64,000 nucleotides of DNA from Pseudomonas phenolilytica (GCF_021432765.1 NZ_CP058908.1:2442001-2506000), one strand, 5' to 3'. Numbered from the stretch's first letter, positions 40,880 through 50,070 are shown. The notes: generated from the letters alone by a model not told the origin. Translations and numbers: made by a program.

Positions 40880-41036
40880 GATCACTTTTCCGTATATCAG
40901 TCGAACCGGGCATTATACAGATTCTGTTGACTTTTGTTGGATTTTCCGCTGAGCAGTCGGGCGCAGGGGCAGGGTGCGCGCCCGCTGGCTTTGTTCTTTA
41001 CTGAGGCGGTCGTCGGCTCGAACTGTGGAGAAACTC

Positions 41037-42182
41037 ATGTCGCATCCCCTCATTGCCGTTGTGTTCGTCGCCCTGTTTGCTTCGGCCCCGGTTATCGCCG
41101 CCGAGCCGCAACGGTACCGCAGCGAACTCGGTCAGCTGCGGCTGGAGGAGGTGGCGGCGGGGCTGGAAAACCCCTGGGCACTGGCGTTCCTGCCCGATGG
41201 TGAGCACCTGCTGGTGACCGAACGGCCCGGCCGGTTGCGCCTGGTGGGGCTGGACGGCTCGCGCTCGGCGCCGCTGGCTGGCGTGCCGGAGGTGTTCGCC
41301 AGTGGCCAGGGGGGATTGCTCGATGTGGCGCTGTCGCCGACGTTCCTGAGTGACCGGCTGGTGTATCTCAGCTATGCGGAGACTGGCGAAAACGGCCGGG
41401 CCGGCACCGCGGTCGGGCGCGGGCGATTGAGTGAAGATCGCACGCGGCTGGAGGATTTCCAGGTGATCTTTCGTCAGCAGCCCAAGCTGTCGACGGGCGT
41501 GCACTTCGGTTCGCGGCTGGTGTTCGATCGCAACGGCTATCTGTTCATCGCGCTCGGCGAGAACAACCAGCGGCCCACCGCGCAGGAGCTGGACAAGCTG
41601 CAGGGCAAGCTGGTGCGCCTTTATCCCGATGGCCGCGTGCCAGAGGACAACCCCTTCGTCGAGCGCAAGGGCGCGCGGCCGGAGATCTGGTCCTACGGCC
41701 ACCGCAACCAGCAGGGCGCAGCGCTCAACCCCTGGACCGGGCAACTCTGGACCCACGAGCACGGCCCTCGCGGCGGCGACGAGATCAACATCCCCCGGCC
41801 GGGGAAAAACTACGGCTGGCCGCTGGCCACGCACGGCATCAACTACAGCCTGCTACCGATCCCCGAAGCGAAGGGCACGACCGTGGAAGGCACCGAGCCG
41901 CCGCTGTACGTCTGGAAGAAATCCCCCGCCATCAGTGGCATGGCCTTCTACGATGCCGAGCGCTTCCCGGCCTGGAAACACAACCTGTTCATCGGCGCAC
42001 TGTCGGCGCAGGCACTGATCCGCCTGCAGCTCGACGGCGACCGTATCGTCCACGAGGAGCGCTTGCTGGAATCCATGGGCGAACGTATCCGCGACGTTCG
42101 TCTCGGGCCGGATGGCTATCTGTATCTGCTGACCGACGACAGCGATGGCCGGCTGCTGCGGCTGGGGCTGGAAGGGAAGTGA
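41037..42182 (+). CDS. PQQ-dependent aldose sugar dehydrogenase (soluble GDH/Asd-like)
   Basis: The protein has 381 residues from ATG 41037 (MSHPLIAVVFVALFASAP), with a signal peptide ending near VIA/AEP. It has the six-bladed propeller GSDH fold: LENPWALAFLPDGEHLLVTE, GGLLDVALSPTF, RLVFDRNGYLFIALGENNQ, YGHRNQQGAALNPWTGQLW and HEHGPRGGDEINIP. These match PQQ-binding soluble glucose/aldose sugar dehydrogenases such as E. coli YliI. The enzyme oxidises aldoses in the periplasm when PQQ is available. It is followed 99 bp later by the membrane Gcd gene. Confidence 0.86.
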   Translation: MSHPLIAVVFVALFASAPVIAAEPQRYRSELGQLRLEEVAAGLENPWALAFLPDGEHLLVTERPGRLRLVGLDGSRSAPLAGVPEVFASGQGGLLDVALSPTFLSDRLVYLSYAETGENGRAGTAVGRGRLSEDRTRLEDFQVIFRQQPKLSTGVHFGSRLVFDRNGYLFIALGENNQRPTAQELDKLQGKLVRLYPDGRVPEDNPFVERKGARPEIWSYGHRNQQGAALNPWTGQLWTHEHGPRGGDEINIPRPGKNYGWPLATHGINYSLLPIPEAKGTTVEGTEPPLYVWKKSPAISGMAFYDAERFPAWKHNLFIGALSAQALIRLQLDGDRIVHEERLLESMGERIRDVRLGPDGYLYLLTDDSDGRLLRLGLEGK

Positions 42183-42281
42183 ATTACCTGCCGTCCAGGG
42201 AGCGATTGCGCCACATGTCGGTCCACTGACCAGGGGCCGCCATGGCGGCCGCGTGCGCAATGCACTGGACAGGAGGCAGCG

Positions 42282-44615
42282 GTGGCGGTCGTTATCAGCG
42301 GTGTGTTCGGCATTCTTCTTGGGCTGGTACTCCTCGTCGGCGGGATATGGGTGTTCGATCTCGGTGGCACCTGGTACTTCGCCGCAGTCGGCGCGGGATT
42401 TCTGCTGGTGGGCATTTTGCTGCTCAAGCGCCAGCGCGCGGCGCTCTGGCTGTATGCGCTGTTGATGCTTGCGGCACTCGGTTGGGCGCTTTACGAGGTC
42501 GGGCTGGACTGGTGGCAGCTGGCGCCACGCGGCAGCCTCATCGCGCCGTTCGGCCTGTGGTTGCTGATGCCCTGGATCGTTCAGCGCCTGAGCTGGCAGC
42601 ACTTCGGCCTGCGCGCCTGGGGCGGCGCGGCGCTGCCGCTGCTGCTGGCCGTCGTGCTCTGGGGCGCGACGGCGGTACTGGCGCTCGGGCGCGACGCGAA
42701 TGACGTCAAGGGCATGCTGCCGCCGCCGCTGGCCGAGGCGACGGCACCCGGAGAGGGTGAGGAACCTGACGGCGACTGGCACGCCTATGGCCGCACCCAG
42801 CTGGGGCAGCGTTATTCGCCGCTGGCGCAGATCACGCCGCAGAACGTCGAGCGGCTCGAGCCGGTCTGGCACTACCACACCGGTGACCTGCGCCGGCCCT
42901 CCGACCCCGACGAGACCACCTACGAAGTCACGCCGCTGAAGATCGACGACGCGCTCTACCTCTGCACGCCGCACAACTTCGTCATCGCGCTCGACGCCGA
43001 AACCGGTGAGGAGCGCTGGCGTTTCGATCCGCAGGTGAGCGACTCCAGCAATCGCCAGCATCTGACGTGCCGGGGCCTGTCCTATCACGTCGAGCGGCAG
43101 GCGCCGGCCGGGCAACAATGCCGCCAGCGGCTGTTCATGCCGACTGCCGATGCCCGTCTGCTGGCGCTGGATGCGAAGACCGGCAAGCTCTGTCCCGGGT
43201 TCGGTGAGGGCGGACAGGTAAACCTCTGGGCCAACATGCCCAACGTCAAGGAAGGCTTCTATTACTCCACCTCGCCGCCGGTGGTGGCGCGTGGGCTGGT
43301 CATCATCGGCGGGGCGGTGAACGATAACGTGCGCCGCCACGAGCCGTCCGGGGTGATCCGCGCCTACGATGTGCGCAGCGGCGAGCTGCGCTGGAACTTC
43401 GACCCCGGCAACCCGGAGCGGACCGAGCCCATCGCCCCCGGCCAGACGTACAGCCAGAGCACACCGAACAGCTGGAGCATCTCCAGCGCGGACGAGGCGC
43501 TGGGGCTGGTTTACGTGCCGTTCGGCAATCAGGTGCCCGATCAGTGGGGCGGGCGGCGCGGCGAGAACAGCGAGCGCTTTTCTTCCTCGGTGGTGGCGCT
43601 GGAGATCGAGACCGGGCGCCTGCGCTGGGTGTTCCAGACGGTACACCACGACCTCTGGGACATGGACGTACCGGCGCAGCCGAGCCTGGTCGACATCCAG
43701 ACCGATGCAGGCCCGGTGCCGGCGCTGGTGGCCCCGACCAAGCAGGGCGATATCTATGTACTGGACCGTCGCAGCGGCGAGCCGATCCTGCCGGTGCGCG
43801 AGGAGCCGGCCCCGCAGGGCGCGGCCGAAGGCGACTGGAGCGCACCGACGCAGCCGGTGTCGGCACTGTCCTACCAGCCGCCGAAGCTGACCGGCAAGGA
43901 CCTCTGGGGTGCGACACTGATCGACCAGATGCTCTGCCACATCCAGTTCCATTCGCTGCGCTACGAGGGCCGCTACACGCCGCCTTCGACCCAGGGCACG
44001 CTGGTCTATCCGGGCAATTTCGGCGTGTTCAACTGGGGCGGGGTGGCGGTCGATCCGGTCCGCCAGATGGTCTTCAGCGCGCCCGCCTACCTGGCGTTCA
44101 CCTCGACGCTGGTGCCGCGTGAAGACGACAGCAGCACGCTGGTGTCCGACAAGCCGCCTTACCTCAACGAGAATTTCGGCTCGCCCTTCGCCGTCGAGCT
44201 CAAGCCGTTCGTCTCGCCGCTCGGCCTGCCTTGCACCGCGCCGCCGTGGGGGTACGTCGCCGGCGCGGACCTGCGCACCGGCAAGACCCACTGGCTGCGC
44301 ACCAATGGCACCGTACGCGACCGCGCGCCGCTGCCATTGCCGTTCAAGATGGGCGTGCCGAGCCTCGGCGGGCCGATGCTGACCGCCGGCGGCGTGGCCT
44401 TTCTCAGCGGCACGCTGGACTATTACCTGCGCGCCTACGACAGCACCTCCGGGCGCGAACTGTGGAAAGCCCGCCTACCGGCCGGTGGACAGGCGACGCC
44501 GATGACCTACCGCAGCCCCTCGGGACGGCAGATGGTGGTGGTGGTCGCCGGCGGCCACGGCTCGCTGGGAACCGAGGCCGGGGATTCGGTGATCGCCTAC
44601 GCATTGCCGCGCTAA
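42282..44615 (+). CDS. gcd: Membrane-bound PQQ-dependent glucose dehydrogenase
   Basis: The protein has 777 residues from GTG 42282 with a perfect AGGAGG at 42271-42276. Five N-terminal hydrophobic segments (to about 130) anchor it in the inner membrane, and an eight-bladed PQQ propeller faces the periplasm. Quinoprotein motifs include AYGRTQLGQRYSPLAQI, VWHYHTGDL, CRGLSYHVERQ, WVFQTVHHDLWDMDVPAQ and TPMTYRSPSGRQ. It oxidises glucose to gluconolactone and passes electrons to ubiquinone. Length matches E. coli Gcd (796). No PQQ biosynthesis genes are in the window. Confidence 0.92.
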   Translation: MAVVISGVFGILLGLVLLVGGIWVFDLGGTWYFAAVGAGFLLVGILLLKRQRAALWLYALLMLAALGWALYEVGLDWWQLAPRGSLIAPFGLWLLMPWIVQRLSWQHFGLRAWGGAALPLLLAVVLWGATAVLALGRDANDVKGMLPPPLAEATAPGEGEEPDGDWHAYGRTQLGQRYSPLAQITPQNVERLEPVWHYHTGDLRRPSDPDETTYEVTPLKIDDALYLCTPHNFVIALDAETGEERWRFDPQVSDSSNRQHLTCRGLSYHVERQAPAGQQCRQRLFMPTADARLLALDAKTGKLCPGFGEGGQVNLWANMPNVKEGFYYSTSPPVVARGLVIIGGAVNDNVRRHEPSGVIRAYDVRSGELRWNFDPGNPERTEPIAPGQTYSQSTPNSWSISSADEALGLVYVPFGNQVPDQWGGRRGENSERFSSSVVALEIETGRLRWVFQTVHHDLWDMDVPAQPSLVDIQTDAGPVPALVAPTKQGDIYVLDRRSGEPILPVREEPAPQGAAEGDWSAPTQPVSALSYQPPKLTGKDLWGATLIDQMLCHIQFHSLRYEGRYTPPSTQGTLVYPGNFGVFNWGGVAVDPVRQMVFSAPAYLAFTSTLVPREDDSSTLVSDKPPYLNENFGSPFAVELKPFVSPLGLPCTAPPWGYVAGADLRTGKTHWLRTNGTVRDRAPLPLPFKMGVPSLGGPMLTAGGVAFLSGTLDYYLRAYDSTSGRELWKARLPAGGQATPMTYRSPSGRQMVVVVAGGHGSLGTEAGDSVIAYALPR

Positions 44616-44664
44616 CCGCGCGGCGCTGCTAGAATCGCTGCCTTTGTACAGACAGGGCAGGACC

Positions 44665-45501
44665 ATGGCCGCTATCGGGCGCTACAACAGCATGCAGGTC
44701 GTCAAGCACACCGGTTTCGGCCTCTACCTCGACGGCGGCGCGGACGGCGAAATCCTCCTGCCCAAGCGCTACATCCCGAAGAACACGCCGACCGAGGTGG
44801 ACGACTGGCTCAACGTGTTCGTCTACCTCGACAGCGAGGACAAGCTGATCGCCACCACCGGCAAGCCCAAGGTGCAGGTCGGTGAGTTCGCCAGCCTCAA
44901 GGTGGTGGAGATCAACCGCGTCGGCCTGTTCCTCGATTGGGGCCTGCCGAAGGACCTGCTGCTGCCGCATTCGGAGGAGAAGCGCCCGTTGCAGGTCGGT
45001 GATTACTGCGTGGTTTATGTCTACGTGGACAAACGTACGCGCCGCATCACCGCCACCGCACGGCTCGACCGCTACCTGGACCGGACGCCGCCGGACTACG
45101 CCATCGGCGAAGCGGTGGATCTGCTCGTGGTCGAGGCCACCGAGCTGGGCTTCAAAGCCATCATCAACGGTCAGCACTGGGGGCTGATCCACAAGAACGA
45201 AGCGTTCAAGTTCCTGCGCCCGGGTATGCACGAGCGCGGTTTCATCAAGGAACTGCGCGCCGACGGCAAGATCAGCCTGAGTCTGCAGCCGGTGGGCAGC
45301 GAGGCGCTCGACGCGCTGCAGGCGCTGATTCTGCAGAAGCTGGAAGAGGGGCAGGGCGTGCTGGCGCTGAGCGACAAGAGTGAGGCCGAAGAGATCGCGC
45401 GCCAGTTCGGCGTCAGTAAAGGCAACTTCAAGAAGGCCATCGGCGGCCTGTACAAGCAGGGGCGCATCGTCATCCATCTGGATCGCATCGAGCGCGCCTG
45501 A
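44665..45501 (+). CDS. S1-domain RNA-binding protein, CvfB family
   Basis: The protein has 278 residues from ATG 44665. Tandem S1-like OB folds cover the first two-thirds (YLDGGADGEILLPKRYIP, NRVGLFLDWGLPKDLLLP, VEATELGFKAIINGQHWGLI). A C-terminal winged helix follows (EIARQFGVSKGNFKKAIGGLYKQGRI). This is the CvfB (conserved virulence factor B) layout, an RNA-binding regulator in Staphylococcus; its role in Pseudomonas is not defined. It stands alone, with a TAGAAT-like -10 near 44630. Confidence 0.88.
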   Translation: MAAIGRYNSMQVVKHTGFGLYLDGGADGEILLPKRYIPKNTPTEVDDWLNVFVYLDSEDKLIATTGKPKVQVGEFASLKVVEINRVGLFLDWGLPKDLLLPHSEEKRPLQVGDYCVVYVYVDKRTRRITATARLDRYLDRTPPDYAIGEAVDLLVVEATELGFKAIINGQHWGLIHKNEAFKFLRPGMHERGFIKELRADGKISLSLQPVGSEALDALQALILQKLEEGQGVLALSDKSEAEEIARQFGVSKGNFKKAIGGLYKQGRIVIHLDRIERA

Positions 45502-45511
45502 GCGCCGCACG

Positions 45512-46096
45512 CTAGATATCAAGGCGCGCCTGCCGTCCGCTGTCGGCATCCCGCCGCAGGGGTTCTCCCGCGTCTTGTGCGTAACTCAGCTCGCCATCAA
45601 CCAGCCGCGCCGGCGCCGTGAACGGGTGTGCGATCAGATGCTGCTCGTCCTGGATGTGCAGCACCTCGATACCGCGCACCTTCAGCACATCGGAAACCAG
45701 CGAGCGGTGGCAGCGCCACCACAACACCTCGGCGCACATCATCGCGGTGCGCCGCTCGCTGGCTAACGCCAGCAGGTGCTCCAGGCCACGGGCAAACTCT
45801 GCGCTGGCCAGATGATCGGCATAGCCACGAAACGAAGCGTTGCGCCACGCCTGGTTGACCGAATCGGCCGCGGCGCGACGGCGGCCGCCCAGTTCCGGCA
45901 ACCATTCATAGGCGATGCCGCGGTCAGCGAGCGCCTCGCGCAGGGCGTCCGAGCCGAACTGGGGCAAGCGACGCGAACCGGGATGACGGCGCACGTCGGC
46001 GATCCCTTCAATGCGGTAGTGCTCGAGCAGGGCGATGAACTGCTCGAGCGGGCGCGTCGAATGTCCGATGGTCCAGGCCGTGGCCGGCATGTTCAT
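45512..46096 (-). CDS. DUF488-family protein
   Basis: The protein has 194 residues from ATG 46096. It opens TAWTIGHSTRPLEQFIALLE and continues IADVRRHPGSRRLPQFGSDA, YEWLPELGGRR, TAMMCAEVLWWRCHRSLVSD and VLHIQDEQHLIAHP. These are the core DUF488 motifs, with Cys residues in MCAE and RCHR. Members are small cytoplasmic proteins of unknown activity. The gene is followed by the DUF2945 gene seven bases upstream on the same strand. Confidence 0.82.
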   Translation of the reverse strand: MNMPATAWTIGHSTRPLEQFIALLEHYRIEGIADVRRHPGSRRLPQFGSDALREALADRGIAYEWLPELGGRRRAAADSVNQAWRNASFRGYADHLASAEFARGLEHLLALASERRTAMMCAEVLWWRCHRSLVSDVLKVRGIEVLHIQDEQHLIAHPFTAPARLVDGELSYAQDAGEPLRRDADSGRQARLDI

Positions 46097-46103
46097 GCCC
46101 TCA

Positions 46104-46313
46104 TCAGTCCAGCTTGGTGAGCGCGCCGGGTTTGTGCATGGCGATGTGATCGGTCTTATCGCTCTTGATCTCGTACTGCGGCTCCTCCGGGCTGGCGCGC
46201 CGGGTATGACCTTTGTACTGCGTATCGGCCGTATGGACCTTGATGATGGTACCGCTGACCCGCCCCGCTTCGGAATTCCAGCTGACGTGATCGCCCACCT
46301 TGAATCGATTCAT
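46104..46313 (-). CDS. DUF2945 (HVA1-like) small protein
   Basis: The protein has 69 residues from ATG 46313. It opens MNRFKVGDHVSWNSEAGRVS and continues IIKVHTADTQYKGHTRRAS and YEIKSDKTDHIAMHKPG. This is the compact beta-barrel DUF2945 / hypervirulence-associated TUDOR-like domain. It is small and basic and possibly RNA- or DNA-binding. It sits upstream of DUF488, seven bases apart. Confidence 0.85.
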   Translation of the reverse strand: MNRFKVGDHVSWNSEAGRVSGTIIKVHTADTQYKGHTRRASPEEPQYEIKSDKTDHIAMHKPGALTKLD

Positions 46314-46823
46314 GGCCTTGCTCCGTGGTGACCTCGGTTCTGTTGGGACAGCGCCTGCCAATGGAAGATTCGCAGCGGTTTTCTCGCCCAGATAAATCGC
46401 CGTTTGTCGGAAAAGATTGGACTTTGAATTGAAACAAACTTTACCGCCAATTCAAAAAAATGACGCCTCTAAACGGTTAAATGCGTTCTAACGAGCCGGT
46501 AATTAATCCCTTAGATTGCTGGCAAGTTGCTATTTAGCAGTGGCGAATTAATAGCAAATCTCAAGCTACGTCGATATTTTGGCGACTGCAAATGGTCGTT
46601 TGGATTTCCATTATTTTTTGGAACCTATTATAAAGCCGCCACGCAACGATTAATTCGGATTGTTCAGGGGTGGAACAGCGGGTTTTCCGATTGCTGACTG
46701 GTTCATTCAGTTGTGACAAAGCGGCTTCCCGACAAGCAGTGCCACCCACGACTCAATTGACCTCCCGCACTTTTTTAAAGGCCGCGAAAGCGCCTTTAGA
46801 CGTATTAAGTTTCGGAGAGAAAG
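46314..46823. promoter_or_regulatory. AT-rich 510-bp intergenic region before the GH5 gene
   Basis: The region is much richer in A/T than the surrounding DNA and holds no plausible gene. An inverted repeat TTCCA...TGGAA lies around 46605-46622, next to a TATTATAAAG segment that may be a -10. A hairpin TAAAGGC / GCCTTTA (46776-46782, 46792-46798) lies 26 bases before the GH5 start codon. It probably contains the promoter and a long 5' leader of the hydrolase gene. No specific regulator site is recognised. Confidence 0.45.
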
Positions 46824-48914
46824 ATGTCTATCAACGTTTTTGCCGGCTCCCGTAAGGCGCTCGTAGCTTCCATTGCCCTGGCCGCCGTACTGGGCAGCGT
46901 TGCCGCTTCCTCTACCGTGTTCGCCGCCGATGCGCTCAGCGCTGCGTCGACCACCGTGACCCTCAGCGCGAAGATCAACGGCTTCACCAATACCGATTGG
47001 CTCAATGGCGTCTGGCGTGCCGCGCCGGCCCTGTCGATTCCGGCCTCCACTGCCAACAATGCCGCGTTCAAGGTCGGCGCCAGCGTGCGTCTGGCGGATG
47101 GGCAAGTGCGCAAGGTGACCAAGGTCTATGTGGTGGGCAGCAACCTCAGCGTGTTCCTCGATGGCGCGGTTCTGGACGGCAACAAGGTGGGGGCGCCGAA
47201 TGTGCTGAGCGCAGTGACCATCGCGACCGCGACCACCAGTCCGACCACCAGCAGCGGGTCCTCGACCACCGTTTCAAGCGGTATCGCTTATGCGTCCGGT
47301 ATCAACAACTTCACCAATACCGATTGGCTCAACGGTGTGTGGCGCAAGTCCGCCGGTTTCTCCATCCCGGCAACTAGTGCGAGCAAGAGCGCATTCATTG
47401 TTGGTGCTACGGTAAAACTGGCCGATGGCCAGCTGCGCAAGGTCAAAACTGTGCAGGTTGTCGGTTCCAACATGAGCGTCTTTCTCGATGGAGCGGCAGT
47501 AAACGGCAGCGCGGTTGGCTATCCGAACAAACTGACCGCTGTTTCCGGAAATAGCACCGAAACGGCAATTACCGCACCGACTCAAACCACACTCGCCACC
47601 AGCGGCCTCAACAACTTCACCAACACCGACTGGCTCAACGGGGTATGGCGCAAGTCGCCCGGTTTCTCCATTGCTGCCACGGCTGCCAACCAGGCTGCGT
47701 TCAAGTTGGGCAATTCGGTGAAACTGGCCGACGGTCAGGTACGCAAGATCACTGCCGCCTATATTTCCGGCAGCAACATGAGCGTCTATCTGGATGGCGC
47801 GGTTCTGGACGGCAACGCGGTGGGCTATCCGAAGACCATTTCCGCCATCAGCGGCACCAGTACTTCCGGCACTGTCACCAGCCCGACGCCCTCGGCGCCC
47901 GTCGTGAGCGCACCGGCTGAATCCACTGCGCCTGCCGACACCACCAATGGCCAGCCGCGCCTGGTCGGCGTCAACCTGTCCGGCGCCGGCTTCGGCCCGT
48001 CGGTGGTGCCGGGTGTGCACGGCACCAACTACACCTATCCGGCAGAGTCGTACTACAAGAAGTACGCCGATCTGGGCATGAAGCTGGTGCGCCTGCCGTT
48101 CCTCTGGGAGCGCATCCAGCCCAAGCTGAACACTCCGCTCAATGCCACCGAGCTGGCGCGTCTGAAGCAGTCGCTGGACTTCGCGCACAAGCACGGCGTG
48201 AAGGTCATCCTCGATCTGCACAACTACTACCGCTACTTCGGCAAGCTGATCGGCTCCAGCGAAGTACCCATCAGTTCGTTCGCCGGCGTGTGGAAGCAGA
48301 TTGTTCAAGAGGTCGTCAGCCACCCGGCCGTCGAGGGTTACGGCCTGATGAACGAGCCGTACTCCACCAACGGACTGTGGCCGCAGGCCGCACTGGCCGC
48401 TGCCAAGGCGATCCGCACCCTGGACAGCCAGCGCTGGATCTACGTGGCAGGTGATCGTTGGTCGAGCGCCTACCACTGGCCGCACTACAACACCCAGCTG
48501 ATCAACGATCCGTGGATGCGCGATCGCAAGAACAACCTGGTGTTCGAGGCGCACATGTATGTGGACAAGGACTTCTCCGGCAACTACTTCGACAAGGCCG
48601 AAGTATTCGACCCGATGATCGGCGTGAATCGCGTCAAGCCCTTCGTCGAGTGGCTGAAGAGCAACAACCTGCGTGGCTACATCGGCGAGCACGGTGTGCC
48701 GGACTTCTCGCCCTCGGCCATCGTCGCCACCGACAACCTGCTGGCTTACCTGCGGCAGAACTGCATCCCCAGCACCTACTGGGCGGCAGGTCCCTGGTGG
48801 GGTGAGTACGCGCTCTCGCTGGACGTGACCAGTGGCAAGGCGCGTCCGCAACTGCCGGTGCTGCAGAAGCACGCCAAGACCGCCAACAGCTGCAGCAGCA
48901 TCGGCCCGCTGTAA
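46824..48914 (+). CDS. Secreted GH5-type glycoside hydrolase with three N-terminal repeat modules
   Basis: The protein has 696 residues from ATG 46824 with GGAGAG upstream. The signal peptide (1-34) ends at VFA before ADALS. Three ~82-residue modules (51-131, 160-241, 262-343) each have FTNTDWLNGVWR, LADGQ and GSNxSV(F/Y)LDGA. A Pro/Thr/Ser linker (345-375) leads to a GH5 barrel from about 380: RLPFLWERIQPKL, ILDLHNYYRYFG, acid/base Glu 511 in GLMNEPYS and nucleophile Glu 622 in YIGEHGVPD. It should cleave beta-glucan or related polysaccharide. Substrate and module ligand are unknown. Confidence 0.88.
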   Translation: MSINVFAGSRKALVASIALAAVLGSVAASSTVFAADALSAASTTVTLSAKINGFTNTDWLNGVWRAAPALSIPASTANNAAFKVGASVRLADGQVRKVTKVYVVGSNLSVFLDGAVLDGNKVGAPNVLSAVTIATATTSPTTSSGSSTTVSSGIAYASGINNFTNTDWLNGVWRKSAGFSIPATSASKSAFIVGATVKLADGQLRKVKTVQVVGSNMSVFLDGAAVNGSAVGYPNKLTAVSGNSTETAITAPTQTTLATSGLNNFTNTDWLNGVWRKSPGFSIAATAANQAAFKLGNSVKLADGQVRKITAAYISGSNMSVYLDGAVLDGNAVGYPKTISAISGTSTSGTVTSPTPSAPVVSAPAESTAPADTTNGQPRLVGVNLSGAGFGPSVVPGVHGTNYTYPAESYYKKYADLGMKLVRLPFLWERIQPKLNTPLNATELARLKQSLDFAHKHGVKVILDLHNYYRYFGKLIGSSEVPISSFAGVWKQIVQEVVSHPAVEGYGLMNEPYSTNGLWPQAALAAAKAIRTLDSQRWIYVAGDRWSSAYHWPHYNTQLINDPWMRDRKNNLVFEAHMYVDKDFSGNYFDKAEVFDPMIGVNRVKPFVEWLKSNNLRGYIGEHGVPDFSPSAIVATDNLLAYLRQNCIPSTYWAAGPWWGEYALSLDVTSGKARPQLPVLQKHAKTANSCSSIGPL
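46974..47852 (+). repeat. Three tandem ~245-bp modules encoding an ~82-residue repeat in the GH5 protein
   Basis: Units lie at about 46974-47216, 47301-47546 and 47607-47852. The second and third are the most alike (NNFTNTDWLNGVWRKS in both). Linkers between them are Thr/Ser-rich. The conserved pattern is FTNTDWLNGVWR, then SI-A-T, AF--G--VKLADGQ-RK, GSN-SV-LDGA and VGYP. Confidence 0.8.
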
Positions 48915-49338
48915 GCCGACTCCGCAGCGCAAACAGGAACGGGCCTCAGGGCCCGTTTTTGCGTTTCTGGCGGACGCGCCGCATGCAGTTCGTCGGGGCG
49001 CGTTGCGCTGAAAATGACTGGCTGGTCATGCGGCGAGCTGAACTCTGCCGTTTCGCTTGGCCTGCCGCCCAATCGCCGCAGGCCGCGGTTGGCGCCGCTT
49101 TGGCGCGCTGGGCGGGTGATCCGCGCAGGGATTGCCGAGCAGACGGGCGCTTTGCCTCGCGCCGATCGCCCTCGTCAGCCCCCGGACCGCTGGGCCAGAA
49201 CCACGGAACTCGAAAAATGGGGTCCGGTCACCTTCTATGTGCACGCCGTGAACCGCGCGGCTCGTGGCGGGATAAGCCCGCAACGCTGTGTTTCAGCGGA
49301 CACAGTCATTCGGCCAAACTCATAGAAGGTGGATCAAC
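48915..49338. other. Intergenic region with terminator and unknown leader
   Basis: After the GH5 terminator, about 380 bp lead to the next start at 49339. The GC content is high and small ORFs on both strands look like shadows. A GAACTC-N16-TC element near 49203-49226 resembles the GAACTT box of the AlgU/RpoE class only weakly. Stress control of the downstream operon would fit, but the sequence does not prove it. Confidence 0.3.
48939..48960 (+). terminator. Rho-independent terminator after the GH5 gene
   Basis: The stem ACGGGCC / GGCCCGT (48939-48945, 48950-48956) with a four-base loop ends in five T residues. Confidence 0.82.
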
Positions 49339-50070
49339 ATGACGACACCCGATGAAGACATCACAGGTTATGGCGGCCTGCCGCAATCAGGCTCGACGCC
49401 GGACAGCGCCGCTCCCGTCAGCTCGCATGGCGCCGCGGATGCCGATCTGAAGGCCAAGGCGCGAGAAGTTGGCGACGAGGTGAAGCAGCAGGGCAAGGCG
49501 CAGCTGGACAGCTACCGCGGCACGGCCGCCGACGAGCTGGAAAAGGTCGCACGCAGTGCCCAGGCCGCGGCGGACGAGCTGCAGCAACAGGACAACGGCC
49601 TTTCAACGTACGTCTCGGAGATGGCGCAGGGCATGGTCGAGTTGGCCGACAACCTGCGGGGCAAGAGCGTCGACGAGCTGGTCGGCGAGGTCAACCGTCT
49701 CGCCCGCAACAATCCGGCGCTGTTCATCGCCGGCAGCATCGCCGTCGGCTTTGGGCTGACCCGCTTCGCCCGTGCCTCCGGGCAGCGCGCGCAGGCGCAT
49801 GAGCCAACGGTCGACTACGGCCATTCGGACGCCCTGCGGCCGCATCCGACCTCGCCGCTCGGACGCGCCAGCACGACGCCGGGTACCCCCGATCTGCCGA
49901 GCCAGATGGAGCTCGACGAGCGACTGTCCAGCGGCCAGCCGGCCGCTCCGGTGGGCAGCATCAGCAACGCCGGTGCCACCACGACGCCCGCCGGTGCACG
50001 CCGGCATGATTCCGGCGCGACCAGCTATCCCACCAATGGCAAAGGCACTGACGGAGGGCTGATTCGATGA
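49339..50070 (+). CDS. YqjD-like membrane-anchored stress protein
   Basis: The protein has 243 residues from ATG 49339 with GAAGGTGG upstream. It is rich in Ala/Glu/Lys with a long amphipathic stretch (KAKAREVGDEVKQQGKAQLD, ELEKVARSAQAAADELQQQD) and one hydrophobic segment (PALFIAGSIAVGFGLTRF). The C-terminal ~80 residues are Pro/Thr/Gly-rich and probably disordered. It resembles YqjD/ElaB ribosome-associated membrane proteins but is longer. It overlaps the next gene by four bases (ATGA). Confidence 0.7.
   Translation: MTTPDEDITGYGGLPQSGSTPDSAAPVSSHGAADADLKAKAREVGDEVKQQGKAQLDSYRGTAADELEKVARSAQAAADELQQQDNGLSTYVSEMAQGMVELADNLRGKSVDELVGEVNRLARNNPALFIAGSIAVGFGLTRFARASGQRAQAHEPTVDYGHSDALRPHPTSPLGRASTTPGTPDLPSQMELDERLSSGQPAAPVGSISNAGATTTPAGARRHDSGATSYPTNGKGTDGGLIR

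Noticed and set aside
41853..44291. Antisense ORF of 812 codons opposite gcd
   Set aside because: A high-GC shadow with repetitive Arg/Gln/His content; gcd on the + strand has clear motifs and a perfect ribosome site.
46500..46530. Possible sigma-54 promoter (TGGCAAG...TTGC) before the GH5 gene
   Set aside because: The GG and GC dinucleotides do not have the required 10-base spacing.
49026..49283. Minus-strand ORF in the gap before the YqjD-like gene
   Set aside because: Arg/Ala/Pro-rich composition without a ribosome site or recognised domain.
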